Below are positions 1 to 6,826 of a stretch of DNA of 19,648 bases, in pieces; position 1 is the first letter of the stretch, and each line of letters opens with the position of its first letter. The DNA lies in assembly GCA_025925615.1 (NCBI GenBank), contig JAICLN010000023.1, forward strand, positions 1 through 19,648, written 5' to 3'. The stretch is from Actinomycetospora sp. GTDB taxonomy: Bacteria > Actinomycetota > Actinomycetes > Mycobacteriales > Pseudonocardiaceae. The position numbers were made by a program, and so were the translations under genes. The notes under the pieces were generated by a model. The model was not told where the DNA came from. It made no database searches and saw only the letters and a list, made by a program, of their open reading frames with translations.

Positions 1-1
1 G

Positions 2-211
2 ATGGCCGACGCGCTCGGGCGCGTGACCGCGCGCACCATCGTCGCGGGGTCGACGTCCGACCGGCTCTACCCGCTGCACCAGCAGGAGGAGCTGGCCGAG
101 CTGATCCCGTCGTCGGGGCCGGTCGAGCGGATCGAGTCGCCCTTCGGGCACGACTCGTTCCTCATCGAGGCGAAGCGTCTGGCCGAGATCCTCGAGCTGC
201 TCCTGGGGTGA
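2..211 (+). CDS. metX: Homoserine O-acetyltransferase, 3' end (partial)
   Basis: This is the C-terminal 69 residues of an alpha/beta-hydrolase-fold acyltransferase; the gene begins upstream of the window. The visible part has the two late catalytic-triad segments of the MetX family: an Asp in STSDRLYP (residue 20 of the visible part) and a His in the SPFGHDSFL motif (residue 50). MetX enzymes activate L-homoserine with acetyl-CoA for methionine synthesis in the cytoplasm. Some family members use succinyl-CoA, and this fragment cannot separate the two. The internal ATG at 2 is probably not the real start. The last 50 bp overlap the 3' end of the convergent arsR-type gene on the other strand. 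Confidence 0.82.
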   Translation: MADALGRVTARTIVAGSTSDRLYPLHQQEELAELIPSSGPVERIESPFGHDSFLIEAKRLAEILELLLG

Positions 212-608
212 CCGCGGCGGCGCCGAGGGGGGCGGACACCCTATCGGCGTGCTCGAGTGCTCTGTCGTGGATCCGGTCGAGCAGGTCGGTCACGACGGGG
301 TCGGCCAGCCGGTAGCGCACGACGCGGCCGTCGCGGTGCGCGCTGACGAGGTTCTGCGCGCGCAGCAGGCGCAGCGCCTGGCTCGTCGTGGAGTCCTTGA
401 GCCCGGCCGCGACCGCGAGGTCGGACACGCAGATCTCGCCGACCTCGTGGATGCAGAGCAGCAGCGTCAACCGCGTCGGGTCGGCGAGCAGCGCGAACCG
501 GGACACCCAGCCGTGCATCGTCGTCTGGTCCGGCAGCGCGGCGATGGCCGCGCAGACCCGGTGGTCGCCGTCGACGGCGACCGCGTCCTCATCGCCGGAG
601 AGGTGCAC
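162..608 (-). CDS. ArsR/SmtB-family winged-helix transcriptional repressor
   Basis: The 148-residue protein has the compact ArsR winged helix: FALLADPTRLTLLLCI (helix 1-2 region), ICVSDLAVAAGLKDSTTSQALRLL (recognition helices, residues about 59-82) and the wing DGRVVRYRLADP. These proteins are cytosolic dimers that leave DNA when they bind metal or another ligand. The cysteine in EICVSDLA lies where the ArsR alpha-3 metal site lies, and further Cys/His are present (HRVCAAI, LLCIHE), so metal sensing is plausible but unproven. The GTG start at 608 has a GGAGGG about 13 nt upstream, which is long, so the internal start before HGWVSRF is an alternative. The C-terminal tail (EHADRVSAPLG onward) is encoded across a copy of a dispersed 15-mer (239-253) and continues over the end of metX, so it may be a late addition. 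The gene is divergent from the lipase gene. Confidence 0.8.
   Translation of the reverse strand: MHLSGDEDAVAVDGDHRVCAAIAALPDQTTMHGWVSRFALLADPTRLTLLLCIHEVGEICVSDLAVAAGLKDSTTSQALRLLRAQNLVSAHRDGRVVRYRLADPVVTDLLDRIHDRALEHADRVSAPLGAAAVTPGAARGSRPDASPR
239..253 (+). repeat. Dispersed 15-mer core (copy 1), inside arsR tail
   Basis: This is an exact copy of ccctatcggcgtgct. The same 15-mer occurs at 5387-5401, 7697-7711 and, on the other strand, 18174-18188; 14 of its 15 bases recur at 638-651. Here it is read antisense as EHADR in the C-terminal tail of the ArsR-type protein, the same reading frame used in CobN (GEHADRAP). No longer similarity to the other copies is seen on either side. Confidence 0.75.
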
Positions 609-636
609 GGGTCAACGTTAGCCCTCCGGGCTCGTG

Positions 637-701
637 TCCTATCGGCGTGCTCTGCTTTTTCGTGCCATGGCACGTCAGACAAACCAGTACGCCCATAGGG
701 C
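637..701. repeat. Imperfect 60-bp palindromic element in a divergent promoter region
   Basis: The left end (638-651, cctatcggcgtgct) and right end (686-700, agtacgcccataggg) are imperfect inverted repeats, matching at 13 of 15 positions for the full 15-mer. The exact 14-bp palindrome cgtgccatggcacg (661-674) sits midway between them, so the unit is nearly symmetric about position 668. It lies between the divergent starts of the arsR-type gene (608) and the hydrolase gene (725), and could be an operator, a miniature mobile element, or both. Its left end is the same core that occurs inside cobK, cobN and the cobL leader. Confidence 0.6.
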
Positions 702-710
702 ACGCACCCC

Positions 711-716
711 TAGCGT
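711..716 (+). promoter_or_regulatory. Possible -10 box of the hydrolase gene
   Basis: TAGCGT fits the actinobacterial TANNNT -10 pattern and ends 8 nt before the ATG at 725. That would place transcription start almost at the start codon, giving a leaderless or near-leaderless mRNA; no clear Shine-Dalgarno site precedes this ATG. No good -35 is seen, and the -35 region falls in the palindromic element at 637-701. Confidence 0.35.
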
Positions 717-724
717 GGGCTCCC

Positions 725-1483
725 ATGGCGAGGGAGCCGGTCGTCCAGGACGACGCCACACCCGTCGTCCCGCCGTTCCGCGGCAACCTCCTCGGCGAGG
801 CCCGGTTCCAGCTGGAGCTGGCGACGCTGCTCGCGAGCGAGGTGTACCGCGGGGTCGGGGTGCCTCGCGGCGACGGCGCTCCCGTGGTGCTCGTGCCCGG
901 GTTCCTCGCGGGCGACGCCTCGCTCGCGATCATGCGGGCGTGGCTGCGGCGGCTGGGCCACCGGACCTACCGGTCGGGCATCGCCTGGAACGTCGACTGC
1001 TCCGAGACCGCGGTGCGCCGCCTCGACCGGCGCGTCACCGACGTGGCCGCGCGCACCGGGCGGCCCGTCGCGCTCATCGGGCACAGCCGCGGCGGCCTGC
1101 TTGCGCACGCGGTGGGGGTGCGACGCCCGAGCCGGGTCCGTCAGGTGATCACGATGGGCAGCCCGCTCTCCTCGCCGTTCGACGCCTCGGTGCTCACCCT
1201 GGCCGCCGTCGGGTGGGCGCGCCTGGGCCAGAACCTGCTGCGCCCCGCGCGTCCGCAGTGCCTCACGACGAACTGCCCGTGCGCGTTCGGCGCCGACCTG
1301 CGGCGGGCGAGCCCGGTGCCGGTGACCTCCGTGCGCACCAGCGAGGACGGCATCGTGCGGCCGGAGTCGTGCGTGGTCCCCGACGACGACGGCGGCCGGT
1401 CGCGCAACGTCGTCGTGCGCGGCAGCCACCTCGGGCTCTGCGTCAACGCGGCGGTGTACCGGGAGATCGCCACCTCGTTGTGA
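725..1483 (+). CDS. Alpha/beta-hydrolase, lipase/esterase-like
   Basis: The predicted cytosolic protein has 252 residues, and no signal peptide is visible. It has an oxyanion-hole region VVLVPGFLAG (54-63), the nucleophile elbow GHSRGG (Ser121), a probable acid in SEDGIV (Asp208) and a catalytic His in GSHLGL (His235). The order and spacing match small triacylglycerol-lipase/esterase-like hydrolases. The substrate is not deducible. The start chosen is ATG 725, because the upstream in-frame extension (from 647) would translate the palindromic element and because a -10-like TAGCGT ends just before 725. The stop codon lies inside the hairpin at 1479-1520. It is divergent from the ArsR-type repressor, which may regulate it. 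Confidence 0.72.
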   Translation: MAREPVVQDDATPVVPPFRGNLLGEARFQLELATLLASEVYRGVGVPRGDGAPVVLVPGFLAGDASLAIMRAWLRRLGHRTYRSGIAWNVDCSETAVRRLDRRVTDVAARTGRPVALIGHSRGGLLAHAVGVRRPSRVRQVITMGSPLSSPFDASVLTLAAVGWARLGQNLLRPARPQCLTTNCPCAFGADLRRASPVPVTSVRTSEDGIVRPESCVVPDDDGGRSRNVVVRGSHLGLCVNAAVYREIATSL

Positions 1484-1520
1484 ACGGATTTGGTCGTCAG
1501 GGCGACCAAAAGCGTTCACA
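1479..1520. terminator. Hairpin overlapping the hydrolase stop codon
   Basis: Outer arms tgtgaacg (1479-1486) and cgttcaca (1513-1520) pair exactly. Inner arms tttggtcg (1489-1496) and cgaccaaa (1503-1510) pair around a 6-nt loop. The TGA stop of the hydrolase gene (1481-1483) is part of the outer arm. It is a probable factor-independent-like terminator without a long T run, as is usual in actinomycetes, and one of several similarly built intergenic palindromes in the window. Confidence 0.65.
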
Positions 1521-1538
1521 TGGGGTAGTCCCCTCCTC

Positions 1539-2447
1539 ATGGCCCCGTGGACCTCCGCTGACATCCCCGACCAGACCGGCCGCACGATCGTCGTCACCGG
1601 CGCGAACTCCGGGCTCGGCCTCGTCGCGTCCCGCGAGCTGGTGGCGCACGGCGCGCACGTCGTGCTCGCGTGCCGCAACACCGACAAGGGCGAGCAGGCC
1701 GCCGCGACCATCGCCGGGCCCGGTGTCCCGGGCACGGCCACCGTCTCCGAGCTCGACCTCGCCGACCTCGCCTCGGTCCGCCGCTTCGCCGCCCGCCTCG
1801 ACGGGCCGGTCGACGTCCTGGTCAACAACGCCGGGCTCATGGCGATCCCGCGGCAGCGCACCGCCGACGGGTTCGAGATGCAGTTCGGGACGAACGTGCT
1901 CGGGCACTTCGCGCTCACCGGCCTGCTGCTCGACCGGCTCACCGACCGCGTCGTCACGATGTCGTCGGTCATGCACCGGATCGGCTCGATCCGGCTCGAC
2001 GACCTGAACTGGGAGCGTCGCCGCTACCAGCGCTGGCTCGCCTACGGCCAGTCCAAGCTCGCGGACCTGATGTTCGCCTACGAGCTGGAGCACCGGTTCG
2101 TCGCCGCGAACTCGTCGCTGCGCTCGATGGCCGCGCACCCGGGCTACAGCGCCACCAACCTGCAGTCGCGGACCGAGTCCTTCCAGGACGCGCTCATGGG
2201 CCTCGGCAACCGGTTCTTCGCACAGGGGCCCGAGATGGGCGCCCTGCCCGAGCTCCACGCCGCGACGGTGCCCGACCTGCCCGGCGGCCTCTACATCGGG
2301 CCCGACGGCTGGGGCGAGACGTGGGGCCACCCGATCCCCGTCGGGTCGACGGCGGCGTCCCACGACCGCGAGGTCCAGGCTGCGCTGTTCACCGCGTGCG
2401 AGGAGCTGACCGGGGTCACGATGAAGATCCCGACGACCACTCGCTGA
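1539..2447 (+). CDS. Short-chain dehydrogenase/reductase (retinol-dehydrogenase-like)
   Basis: This 302-residue classical-to-extended SDR has a Rossmann fold. Visible motifs are the dinucleotide-binding TGANSGLG (20-27), ACRNTDKG (about 44-51, with Arg after strand 2 suggesting NADP(H)), NNAG (96-99), the structural Asn in GTNVLGHF (119), MSS (141-143) and the catalytic YGQSK (Tyr169, Lys173). These are typical of the RDH/WWOX-like group of oxidoreductases often annotated as oxidoreductase or protochlorophyllide-reductase-like in actinomycetes. Substrate is unknown. ATG 1539 is used; only a weak purine stretch (tggggtag) precedes it. It is followed by a strong hairpin at 2474-2502. Confidence 0.88.
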   Translation: MAPWTSADIPDQTGRTIVVTGANSGLGLVASRELVAHGAHVVLACRNTDKGEQAAATIAGPGVPGTATVSELDLADLASVRRFAARLDGPVDVLVNNAGLMAIPRQRTADGFEMQFGTNVLGHFALTGLLLDRLTDRVVTMSSVMHRIGSIRLDDLNWERRRYQRWLAYGQSKLADLMFAYELEHRFVAANSSLRSMAAHPGYSATNLQSRTESFQDALMGLGNRFFAQGPEMGALPELHAATVPDLPGGLYIGPDGWGETWGHPIPVGSTAASHDREVQAALFTACEELTGVTMKIPTTTR

Positions 2448-2473
2448 GCGGGGTTCGCCGACGCCCGTCGGGG

Positions 2474-2502
2474 CGATCGGGCGACGCGCCGTCGCCCGAT
2501 CG
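2474..2502. terminator. Perfect GC-rich hairpin after the SDR gene
   Basis: The 13-bp arms cgatcgggcgacg (2474-2486) and cgtcgcccgatcg (2490-2502) pair perfectly around a 3-nt loop, starting 27 bp after the SDR stop and ending 23 bp before the next start. It is a likely transcription terminator; it lacks a U tract, as many actinobacterial terminators do. Confidence 0.7.
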
Positions 2503-2525
2503 TCACCCGGCTGCCCGGACCCGGC

Positions 2526-3341
2526 ATGATCGCGCAGGTGAGTGAGGACCCGAGCCCCCTGGCGGTGCTGCGCCGCCTCGTCGCGGACGGGAGCCCTCTC
2601 GCGCCGGTGCACGCCGCCGTGCACGCGGAGCTGACCGCGGTCGACCGGGGCAGCTGCGCCGCGCGCATGCCGACGGTGGCGGGGGACGGGCTGCTCGAGG
2701 CGCTGCTCATCCTCGCCGACTTCGTCCTCGGGGTCTCCTACTCCAGCACCCTGCGGGCGGGCGACCGCATCGTCACGGTGCGCCTCGAGATCCAGCTGCT
2801 CGGACGGCCGTCGACCGGCGAACCGCTGTTCGCGACGGGGACGCTCGACGACGCCGGCAACGGCGTCGGCCTCAGCTCGGCCACGATCACCGACCGCGAG
2901 GGCCGGGCGGTCGCACGCTGCGTCGGGCGCAACGCGGTGCTCACCGACGAGCTGGCGGACCGCTACGGCCAGATGGCACCGGCCTGGTCGAGTCGTCCGA
3001 TCCCGTGGCGGATGCTCATGCCCCACCGCGGCGAGGACCCCACCCGCGACGGCACGACCATGATCGCCCACCCCGACCGGACCGCCCTGAACTCAGCGGG
3101 CGTCGTCCAGGGCGGGGCGCTCGCCGGCATCGCCGCGCGGGGCCTGGCCCACGCCCTCGACGTGGTCCCGGACGACTTCTCGATGACCTTCATCCGCCCG
3201 GTGCGCGCCGCGGGCCAGGCGGTGATGTGCCGCGTCGTCGTCGAGCACGGCGGGCGGCGCCTGCGGGTGGGGCGTGCGGAGCTGGTCGACGAGCGCGGCC
3301 GGCTCTACGCCCTGGCGGGCGGGACCTCGTTCCGGCCGTAG
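2526..3341 (+). CDS. Double-hotdog PaaI-like acyl-CoA thioesterase
   Basis: The 271-residue protein has two similar halves. The first (about 10-135) contains ALLILADFVLGVSYSS and DRIVTVRLEIQLLG; the second (about 175-271) contains ALNSAGVVQGGALAGIAARG, the long central hotdog helix, and SMTFIRPVRAAG. This is the tandem hotdog arrangement of PaaI/4HBT-type thioesterases, which hydrolyse acyl-CoA thioesters. The first half has lost the usual HGG-like motif, so the second (VVQGGALAG) is the better candidate active site. Start is ATG 2526 or the in-frame GTG 2538; neither has a clear ribosome site. The stop TAG (3339-3341) is followed within 16 bp by a fragment of an intergenic palindrome. The neighbouring PaaX-type remnant would suit an aromatic-acyl-CoA substrate, but that is inference. 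Confidence 0.72.
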   Translation: MIAQVSEDPSPLAVLRRLVADGSPLAPVHAAVHAELTAVDRGSCAARMPTVAGDGLLEALLILADFVLGVSYSSTLRAGDRIVTVRLEIQLLGRPSTGEPLFATGTLDDAGNGVGLSSATITDREGRAVARCVGRNAVLTDELADRYGQMAPAWSSRPIPWRMLMPHRGEDPTRDGTTMIAHPDRTALNSAGVVQGGALAGIAARGLAHALDVVPDDFSMTFIRPVRAAGQAVMCRVVVEHGGRRLRVGRAELVDERGRLYALAGGTSFRP

Positions 3342-3356
3342 GTGGCCTCCGGCCTC

Positions 3357-3380
3357 GTGCTCACGAGCGCGGAGCGCACC
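3357..3380. repeat. Right arm of an intergenic palindrome, isolated
   Basis: These 24 bases match 9564-9587 at 23 of 24 positions. At 9564 they are the right arm plus tail of a complete 46-bp palindrome. Here the left arm is missing and the thioesterase stop lies just upstream, while the PaaX-like coding remnant begins immediately downstream. The position suggests a deletion junction. Confidence 0.6.
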
Positions 3381-3384
3381 GGCC

Positions 3385-4083
3385 TTCCCGGCCCGCCTGC
3401 CCCAGACGATCCGCGACGACCACGGGGAGGCCCGGCCCTGGGACGGCGCGTTCCACACGCTGCTGCACCAGGTGCCGGAGTCCGCCCGCTCCTACCGCGA
3501 CCGGTTGCGGCGGACCGCCGTCCTCGTGGGGTACGCCTCCTGGCAGCCCGGGGTCCTGATCAGCGTGGACGACCGCTCGGACGCGCTGCGGGAGGTGCTC
3601 GCGGACGCGCCCGCGGGAGCGACGGTGGTTCTCGGCCGGCTGATCGTGGACGGCGGGTTCCCGGCCGCCTACGACGACGGGTCCTCCGGCCATGATCGCC
3701 GGGATGACGAGCTTCTGAGGTCTGGGCGGCCAGGAGCTCGTCGTCCCGGTGATCATGACCGCGGAACGGCCACCGCTGCGGTGATGGCGCGGCGGGCCTG
3801 GGCCCTCGACGACGTCGCGGCCGACCTGCGCGCGCACCTCCCCGCCCTGCACGCCGCCCTCGACGCACCACCGCCCGCCCCGGGGCCCGAGGCACTGCGC
3901 CGGCTCGTCCGGATGACCAACACCGTCTTCGTCGACCTCCTGCGCGACCCGGGCCTGCCCCCCGAGCTGCGCCCGCCCGACTGGCCCGGTGACGAGCTGC
4001 GCGCGCTCATCCGCCACGTCGCCGCCGCGTACGGCCCCGCGGCGGCGGAGCACATCGCGCACCGGTGCGGGGCGGCCGGCTGA
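3385..4083 (+). pseudogene. PaaX-family transcriptional regulator, 5'-truncated and interrupted
   Basis: The reading frame gives about 232 residues resembling the central and C-terminal parts of PaaX-family regulators: PWDGAFHTLLHQVPESARSY, RDRLRRTAVLVGYASWQPGV, LIVDGG, then RRAWALDDVAADLRAHLP and LRDPGLPPELRPPDWPGDEL. PaaX proteins repress phenylacetate and related aromatic degradation genes and bind an acyl-CoA ligand. The N-terminal winged helix, roughly the first 90-100 residues in the family, is absent; the frame upstream runs out of phase through the thioesterase gene. A 73-bp hairpin (3688-3760) is inserted between LIVDGG and RRAWALDD but keeps the frame open. It is probably a pseudogene without DNA-binding ability; a shortened expressed ligand-binding protein is less likely. 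Confidence 0.66.
3688..3760. repeat. 73-bp hairpin element inside the PaaX-like frame
   Basis: Arms 3688-3713 (beginning ggccatgatcgcc) and 3735-3760 (ending gtgatcatgacc) are 26 nt each, pair at 23 of 26 positions, and are separated by 21 nt. The element sits in the middle of otherwise PaaX-like coding sequence and encodes a charged, His/Arg/Asp/Gly-rich stretch unlike the family. It looks like a miniature palindromic insertion; no second copy was seen in this window. Confidence 0.6.
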
Positions 4084-4110
4084 CGCCGCGGATTCGCGTC
4101 GGGCACGTCA

Positions 4111-4140
4111 TGGACACAAGCGCGTGACCCGGCTTACGTT
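4111..4140 (+). promoter_or_regulatory. Possible promoter of the first LLM oxidoreductase gene
   Basis: TGGACA (4111-4116) and TACGTT (4135-4140) are spaced by 18 nt, a reasonable housekeeping-sigma arrangement, and would give a leader of about 20-25 nt containing the GAGGAGG ribosome site at 4159-4165. This is assigned by eye only. Confidence 0.35.
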
Positions 4141-4169
4141 CGGGGCATACCCGACGTCGAGGAGGACGC

Positions 4170-5360
4170 GTGAGCAGGTTGCGATTCGGCACGTTCCTGG
4201 CCCCGTTCCACCGTGCAGGCGAGAACCCGACCCTGGCGCTGCAGCGCGACCTCGAGCTCATGGAGCACCTCGACGCCCTCGGGTTCGACGAGGCCTGGAT
4301 CGGCGAGCACCACTCGGCGGGCACCGAGATCATCGCCTCGCCGGAGATCTTCATTGCGGCGGCGGCCGAGCGGACGAAGCGGATCAAGCTCGGCACCGGC
4401 GTGACGTCGGCGAGCTACCACAACCCGCTCTGGGTGGCCGACCGCATGGTCCTGCTCGACCACCTCACCCGCGGCCGGTCGATGCTCGGCGTCGGGCCCG
4501 GCTCGCTGCCCAGCGACTCGTCGATGATCGGCCTCAACCCGACCGACACGCGTGAGCTCCTCGACGTCAACCTCGACATCATCATGCGGCTGCTGGCCGG
4601 CGAGGTCGTCACCGAGCAGACGAAGACCCACAACCTCATCGAGGCCCAGCTGCAGCTGCGGCCCTACACCGAGCCGTGCTTCGACGTCGCCGTCGCGGCG
4701 GTGGCGTCGCCGACCGGGCCGCGCATGGCCGGCCGGCACGGCGTCGGCCTGCTTTCGATCGGCGCGACGCTGACCCAGGACGGGTTCGACGCGCTGGCCC
4801 ACCACTGGAGCGTCGTGCAGGAGCGGGCCGAGCACTTCGGGCAGCCCGAGCCGGACCGGTCGAAGTGGCGCCTCGTCGGCCTCATGCACATCGCGGAGAC
4901 CAAGGAGCAGGCCTACCGCGAGGTCGAGTACGGCATCGAGTCCTGGTTCCGCTACTTCCAGAAGACGGCGGCCTTCCCGCAGATGGCGGTCGAGGGCGGC
5001 GACGTCAAGGAGATGATCGACTTCATCAACGAGGCGGGGATCGGCGCGATCGGGACCCCCGCCGACGCCCGGGCCCAGGTCCAGCGCCTGGCCGACCAGT
5101 CGGGCGGGTTCGGCGCCATGCTCCTGCTCGGCCACGAGTGGGCCAACCCGCAGGCGACCAAGCGTTCCTACGAGCTCATCGCCCAGGAGGTCATGCCGCA
5201 CTTCCAGGGCACCACCTGGGGCGGTCGCTCGCACGCCGAGTCGACCCAGGCGGCGAAGGAGCGCGCGGGCCATCGGCGCGACGAGTTCGCGGCGACCCAG
5301 ATGGAGGCCGTGGACCACATGACGAAGAAGTACGCCGACGAGGTGGCGTCGAAGGGCTGA
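4170..5360 (+). CDS. LLM class flavin-dependent oxidoreductase (first copy)
   Basis: This 396-residue bacterial-luciferase-like TIM-barrel protein contains RFGTFLAPFH (strand 1), AWIGEHHSAG (about 43-52, the luciferase-family EHH signature), IKLGTGVTSASYHNPLWVADRMVLLDHLTRGR and GVGPGSLPSD. It resembles limonene monooxygenase/alkanal monooxygenase-type members, which use reduced FMN or F420 to oxidise small organic substrates. The true substrate and cofactor cannot be read from the sequence. The GTG start at 4170 is fixed by GAGGAGG (4159-4165) four bases upstream. It is only distantly similar to the second LLM protein at 8425, so this is not a recent duplication. The C-terminal 40 residues are charged and probably helical. 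Confidence 0.85.
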   Translation: MSRLRFGTFLAPFHRAGENPTLALQRDLELMEHLDALGFDEAWIGEHHSAGTEIIASPEIFIAAAAERTKRIKLGTGVTSASYHNPLWVADRMVLLDHLTRGRSMLGVGPGSLPSDSSMIGLNPTDTRELLDVNLDIIMRLLAGEVVTEQTKTHNLIEAQLQLRPYTEPCFDVAVAAVASPTGPRMAGRHGVGLLSIGATLTQDGFDALAHHWSVVQERAEHFGQPEPDRSKWRLVGLMHIAETKEQAYREVEYGIESWFRYFQKTAAFPQMAVEGGDVKEMIDFINEAGIGAIGTPADARAQVQRLADQSGGFGAMLLLGHEWANPQATKRSYELIAQEVMPHFQGTTWGGRSHAESTQAAKERAGHRRDEFAATQMEAVDHMTKKYADEVASKG

Positions 5361-5370
5361 GTCCGTCGGG

Positions 5371-5448
5371 GATGCCAGCGGAGCGTCCCTATCGGCGTGC
5401 TGTCCCGATCGCTTGCAAATCCAGTGGCAGGAAAGCCCCGTCGTCGGG
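5371..5448 (+). repeat. Near-complete copy of the cob-associated dispersed repeat (variant A)
   Basis: This 78-bp copy lies between the LLM gene and cobL. It starts gatgccagcgg, contains the 15-mer ccctatcggcgtgct (5387-5401), then gcttgcaaatccagtggc and caggaaagccccgtcgtcg. The 5' half matches the copy in cobN (complement of 18129-18201) and the 3' half matches the copy in cobIJ (complement of 14822-14857). It is the only copy here with both halves that is not translated in a recognised gene, so it is the best reference for the element's ends. Confidence 0.75.
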
Positions 5449-5473
5449 CGGGCTTCGTCACGCCCGGCGATCG

Positions 5474-5502
5474 GGGACATCGGCCGATCGAGCACCTAGG
5501 GT
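5474..5502 (+). promoter_or_regulatory. Possible cobL-cobM-cobK promoter
   Basis: GGGACA (5474-5479) and TAGGGT (5497-5502) are 17 nt apart and would start transcription near 5509, leaving a leader of about 34 nt before the cobL GTG at 5543. That is too short for a cobalamin riboswitch. It lies just downstream of the dispersed repeat at 5371-5448. This is a visual assignment. Confidence 0.4.
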
Positions 5503-5542
5503 CGGTCCCCGTGGGTGCCCGCGATCATCGTCCCGACGTCCG

Positions 5543-6826
5543 GTGAGTGTCACCGTCGTCGGCATCGGGGCCGACGGCTGGCCCGGCCTCGCACCGCCCG
5601 CGCGCAGCGCGCTGGAGAAGGCCGCCGTCGTCCTCGGCGCCCCACGCCAGCTCGACCTGCTGCCGGAGTCGGTCACCGCGGCGCGCGAGGCCTGGCCGGC
5701 CCCCCTGATGCCCGCCCTGCCGGGGCTGCTCGACCGCCACGCCCGGGCCGAGCTCGTGGTGCTCGCCAGCGGGGACCCGATGTTCTTCGGTATCGGGTCG
5801 ACCGTCCTGCGCCACCGGCCCGAGGCGGTCGTCGTCGGGCACCCGTCCTCGCTCGCGCTCGTCGCGGCGCGGATGGGCTGGACCGAGCAGGACGTCGTGA
5901 CCGTCTCCGCCGTCGGGCGTCCCCTCGCCGCGGTGCGGGCCGCGCTCGCGCCGAACCGTCGGGTGCTGGTGCTCGCCGACTCCGCCGAGACCCCCGGCCG
6001 CCTCGCCGCCCTGCTCGTCGGCGCTGGGTACGGGCAGGCGCGGCTCAGCGTGCTCGCCTCCCTGGGGGCCGAGCACGAGTCGCGCGTCGACGGGGTCGCG
6101 GCCGACTGGAACGCCCGCGGCGGCGACCCGCTCGCCGTCGTCGCCGTCACCTACCCGGCCCTGCCCGACGACGACCTCCTCGGCCGCGCGCCCGGCCTCC
6201 CGGACACCGCCTACGACCACGACGGCCAGCTCACGAAGGCCGAGCTGCGCGCCTTGTCGGTGGCCGCGCTGCGCCCGCTGCCGGGCCAGCTGCTCTGGGA
6301 CATCGGCGGGGGAGCGGGCTCGATCGGCATCGAGTGGTGCCGGGCCGAACCGACGGCGCGGGCGGTCGCGGTCGAGGCCCGGGCCGACCGGGCCGCGCGG
6401 ATCACCGCGAACGCCGAGGCGCTCGGGGTCCCCGCGCTGCGGGTCGTGGAGGGTCGCGCGCCCGAGGCGCTGGCGGGACTCGAGGCGCCGGACGCCGTGT
6501 TCGTCGGGGGCGGCGTCTCGGTGCCCGGGATGCTCGACGCCTGTCGGTCGGCGCTGCGCCCGGGCGGCCGGCTCGTGGCCAACGCGGTGACGCTCGAGGG
6601 GGAGGCCGCGCTCGCCGCGGCGCTCGCCGAGCACGGCGGGTCGGTCCGGCGGATCGCGGTGTCGCGCGCGGCTCCCGTCGGGCGCTACCTCGGGTGGAAG
6701 GCGATGGCGCCGGTGACGCAGTGGGTGCTGCGGACGGGTGCCGGGGGTGTCAGCGGTGTCGCATCGCAGACACTGGATGTCCGGGAATCCACATCGTCGA
6801 GCACGCCGCCCTGGAGGACCCCGTGA
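5543..6826 (+). CDS. cobL: Precorrin-6Y C5,15-methyltransferase (decarboxylating)
   Basis: The 427-residue fusion enzyme methylates C5 and C15 of dihydro-precorrin-6 and decarboxylates the C12 acetate, giving precorrin-8X. The N-terminal half is a tetrapyrrole methylase (VVGIGADGWPGL at 5-16, ASGDPMFFGIG at 75-85). The C-terminal half is a CbiT-like SAM methyltransferase (DGQLTKAELRA about 227-237, WDIGGGAGSIGIEW at 252-265). The family normally ends soon after WKAMAPVTQWV (385-395). Here about 27 extra residues (GVSGVASQTLDVREST and on) come from a dispersed repeat at 6748-6800. The start is GTG 5543, chosen because the methylase core begins directly there; no strong ribosome site is seen. 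The stop overlaps the cobM start by 4 bp. Confidence 0.93.
   Translation: MSVTVVGIGADGWPGLAPPARSALEKAAVVLGAPRQLDLLPESVTAAREAWPAPLMPALPGLLDRHARAELVVLASGDPMFFGIGSTVLRHRPEAVVVGHPSSLALVAARMGWTEQDVVTVSAVGRPLAAVRAALAPNRRVLVLADSAETPGRLAALLVGAGYGQARLSVLASLGAEHESRVDGVAADWNARGGDPLAVVAVTYPALPDDDLLGRAPGLPDTAYDHDGQLTKAELRALSVAALRPLPGQLLWDIGGGAGSIGIEWCRAEPTARAVAVEARADRAARITANAEALGVPALRVVEGRAPEALAGLEAPDAVFVGGGVSVPGMLDACRSALRPGGRLVANAVTLEGEAALAAALAEHGGSVRRIAVSRAAPVGRYLGWKAMAPVTQWVLRTGAGGVSGVASQTLDVRESTSSSTPPWRTP
6748..6800 (+). repeat. Dispersed repeat, variant B, as the CobL C-terminal tail
   Basis: This 53-bp segment matches the complement of 17143-17195 (in cobG) at 48 of 53 positions, with the first 30 bases identical. 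It is translated in the same frame in both genes: GVSGVASQTLDVREST here and DVSGVASQTLEVRKATPS in CobG. It shares its ends with variant A (tcagcgg at the start, cgtcg at the end). Confidence 0.8.

Noticed and set aside
647..724. An upstream in-frame extension of the hydrolase gene (26 residues).
   Set aside because: It would translate the palindromic element and the likely promoter; ATG 725 with a -10-like box just upstream fits better.
1497..3071. A long minus-strand open frame of 524 codons.
   Set aside because: It is opposite the SDR and thioesterase genes, has the Arg/Gly/Asp-rich composition of antisense frames in GC-rich DNA and no recognisable domain.
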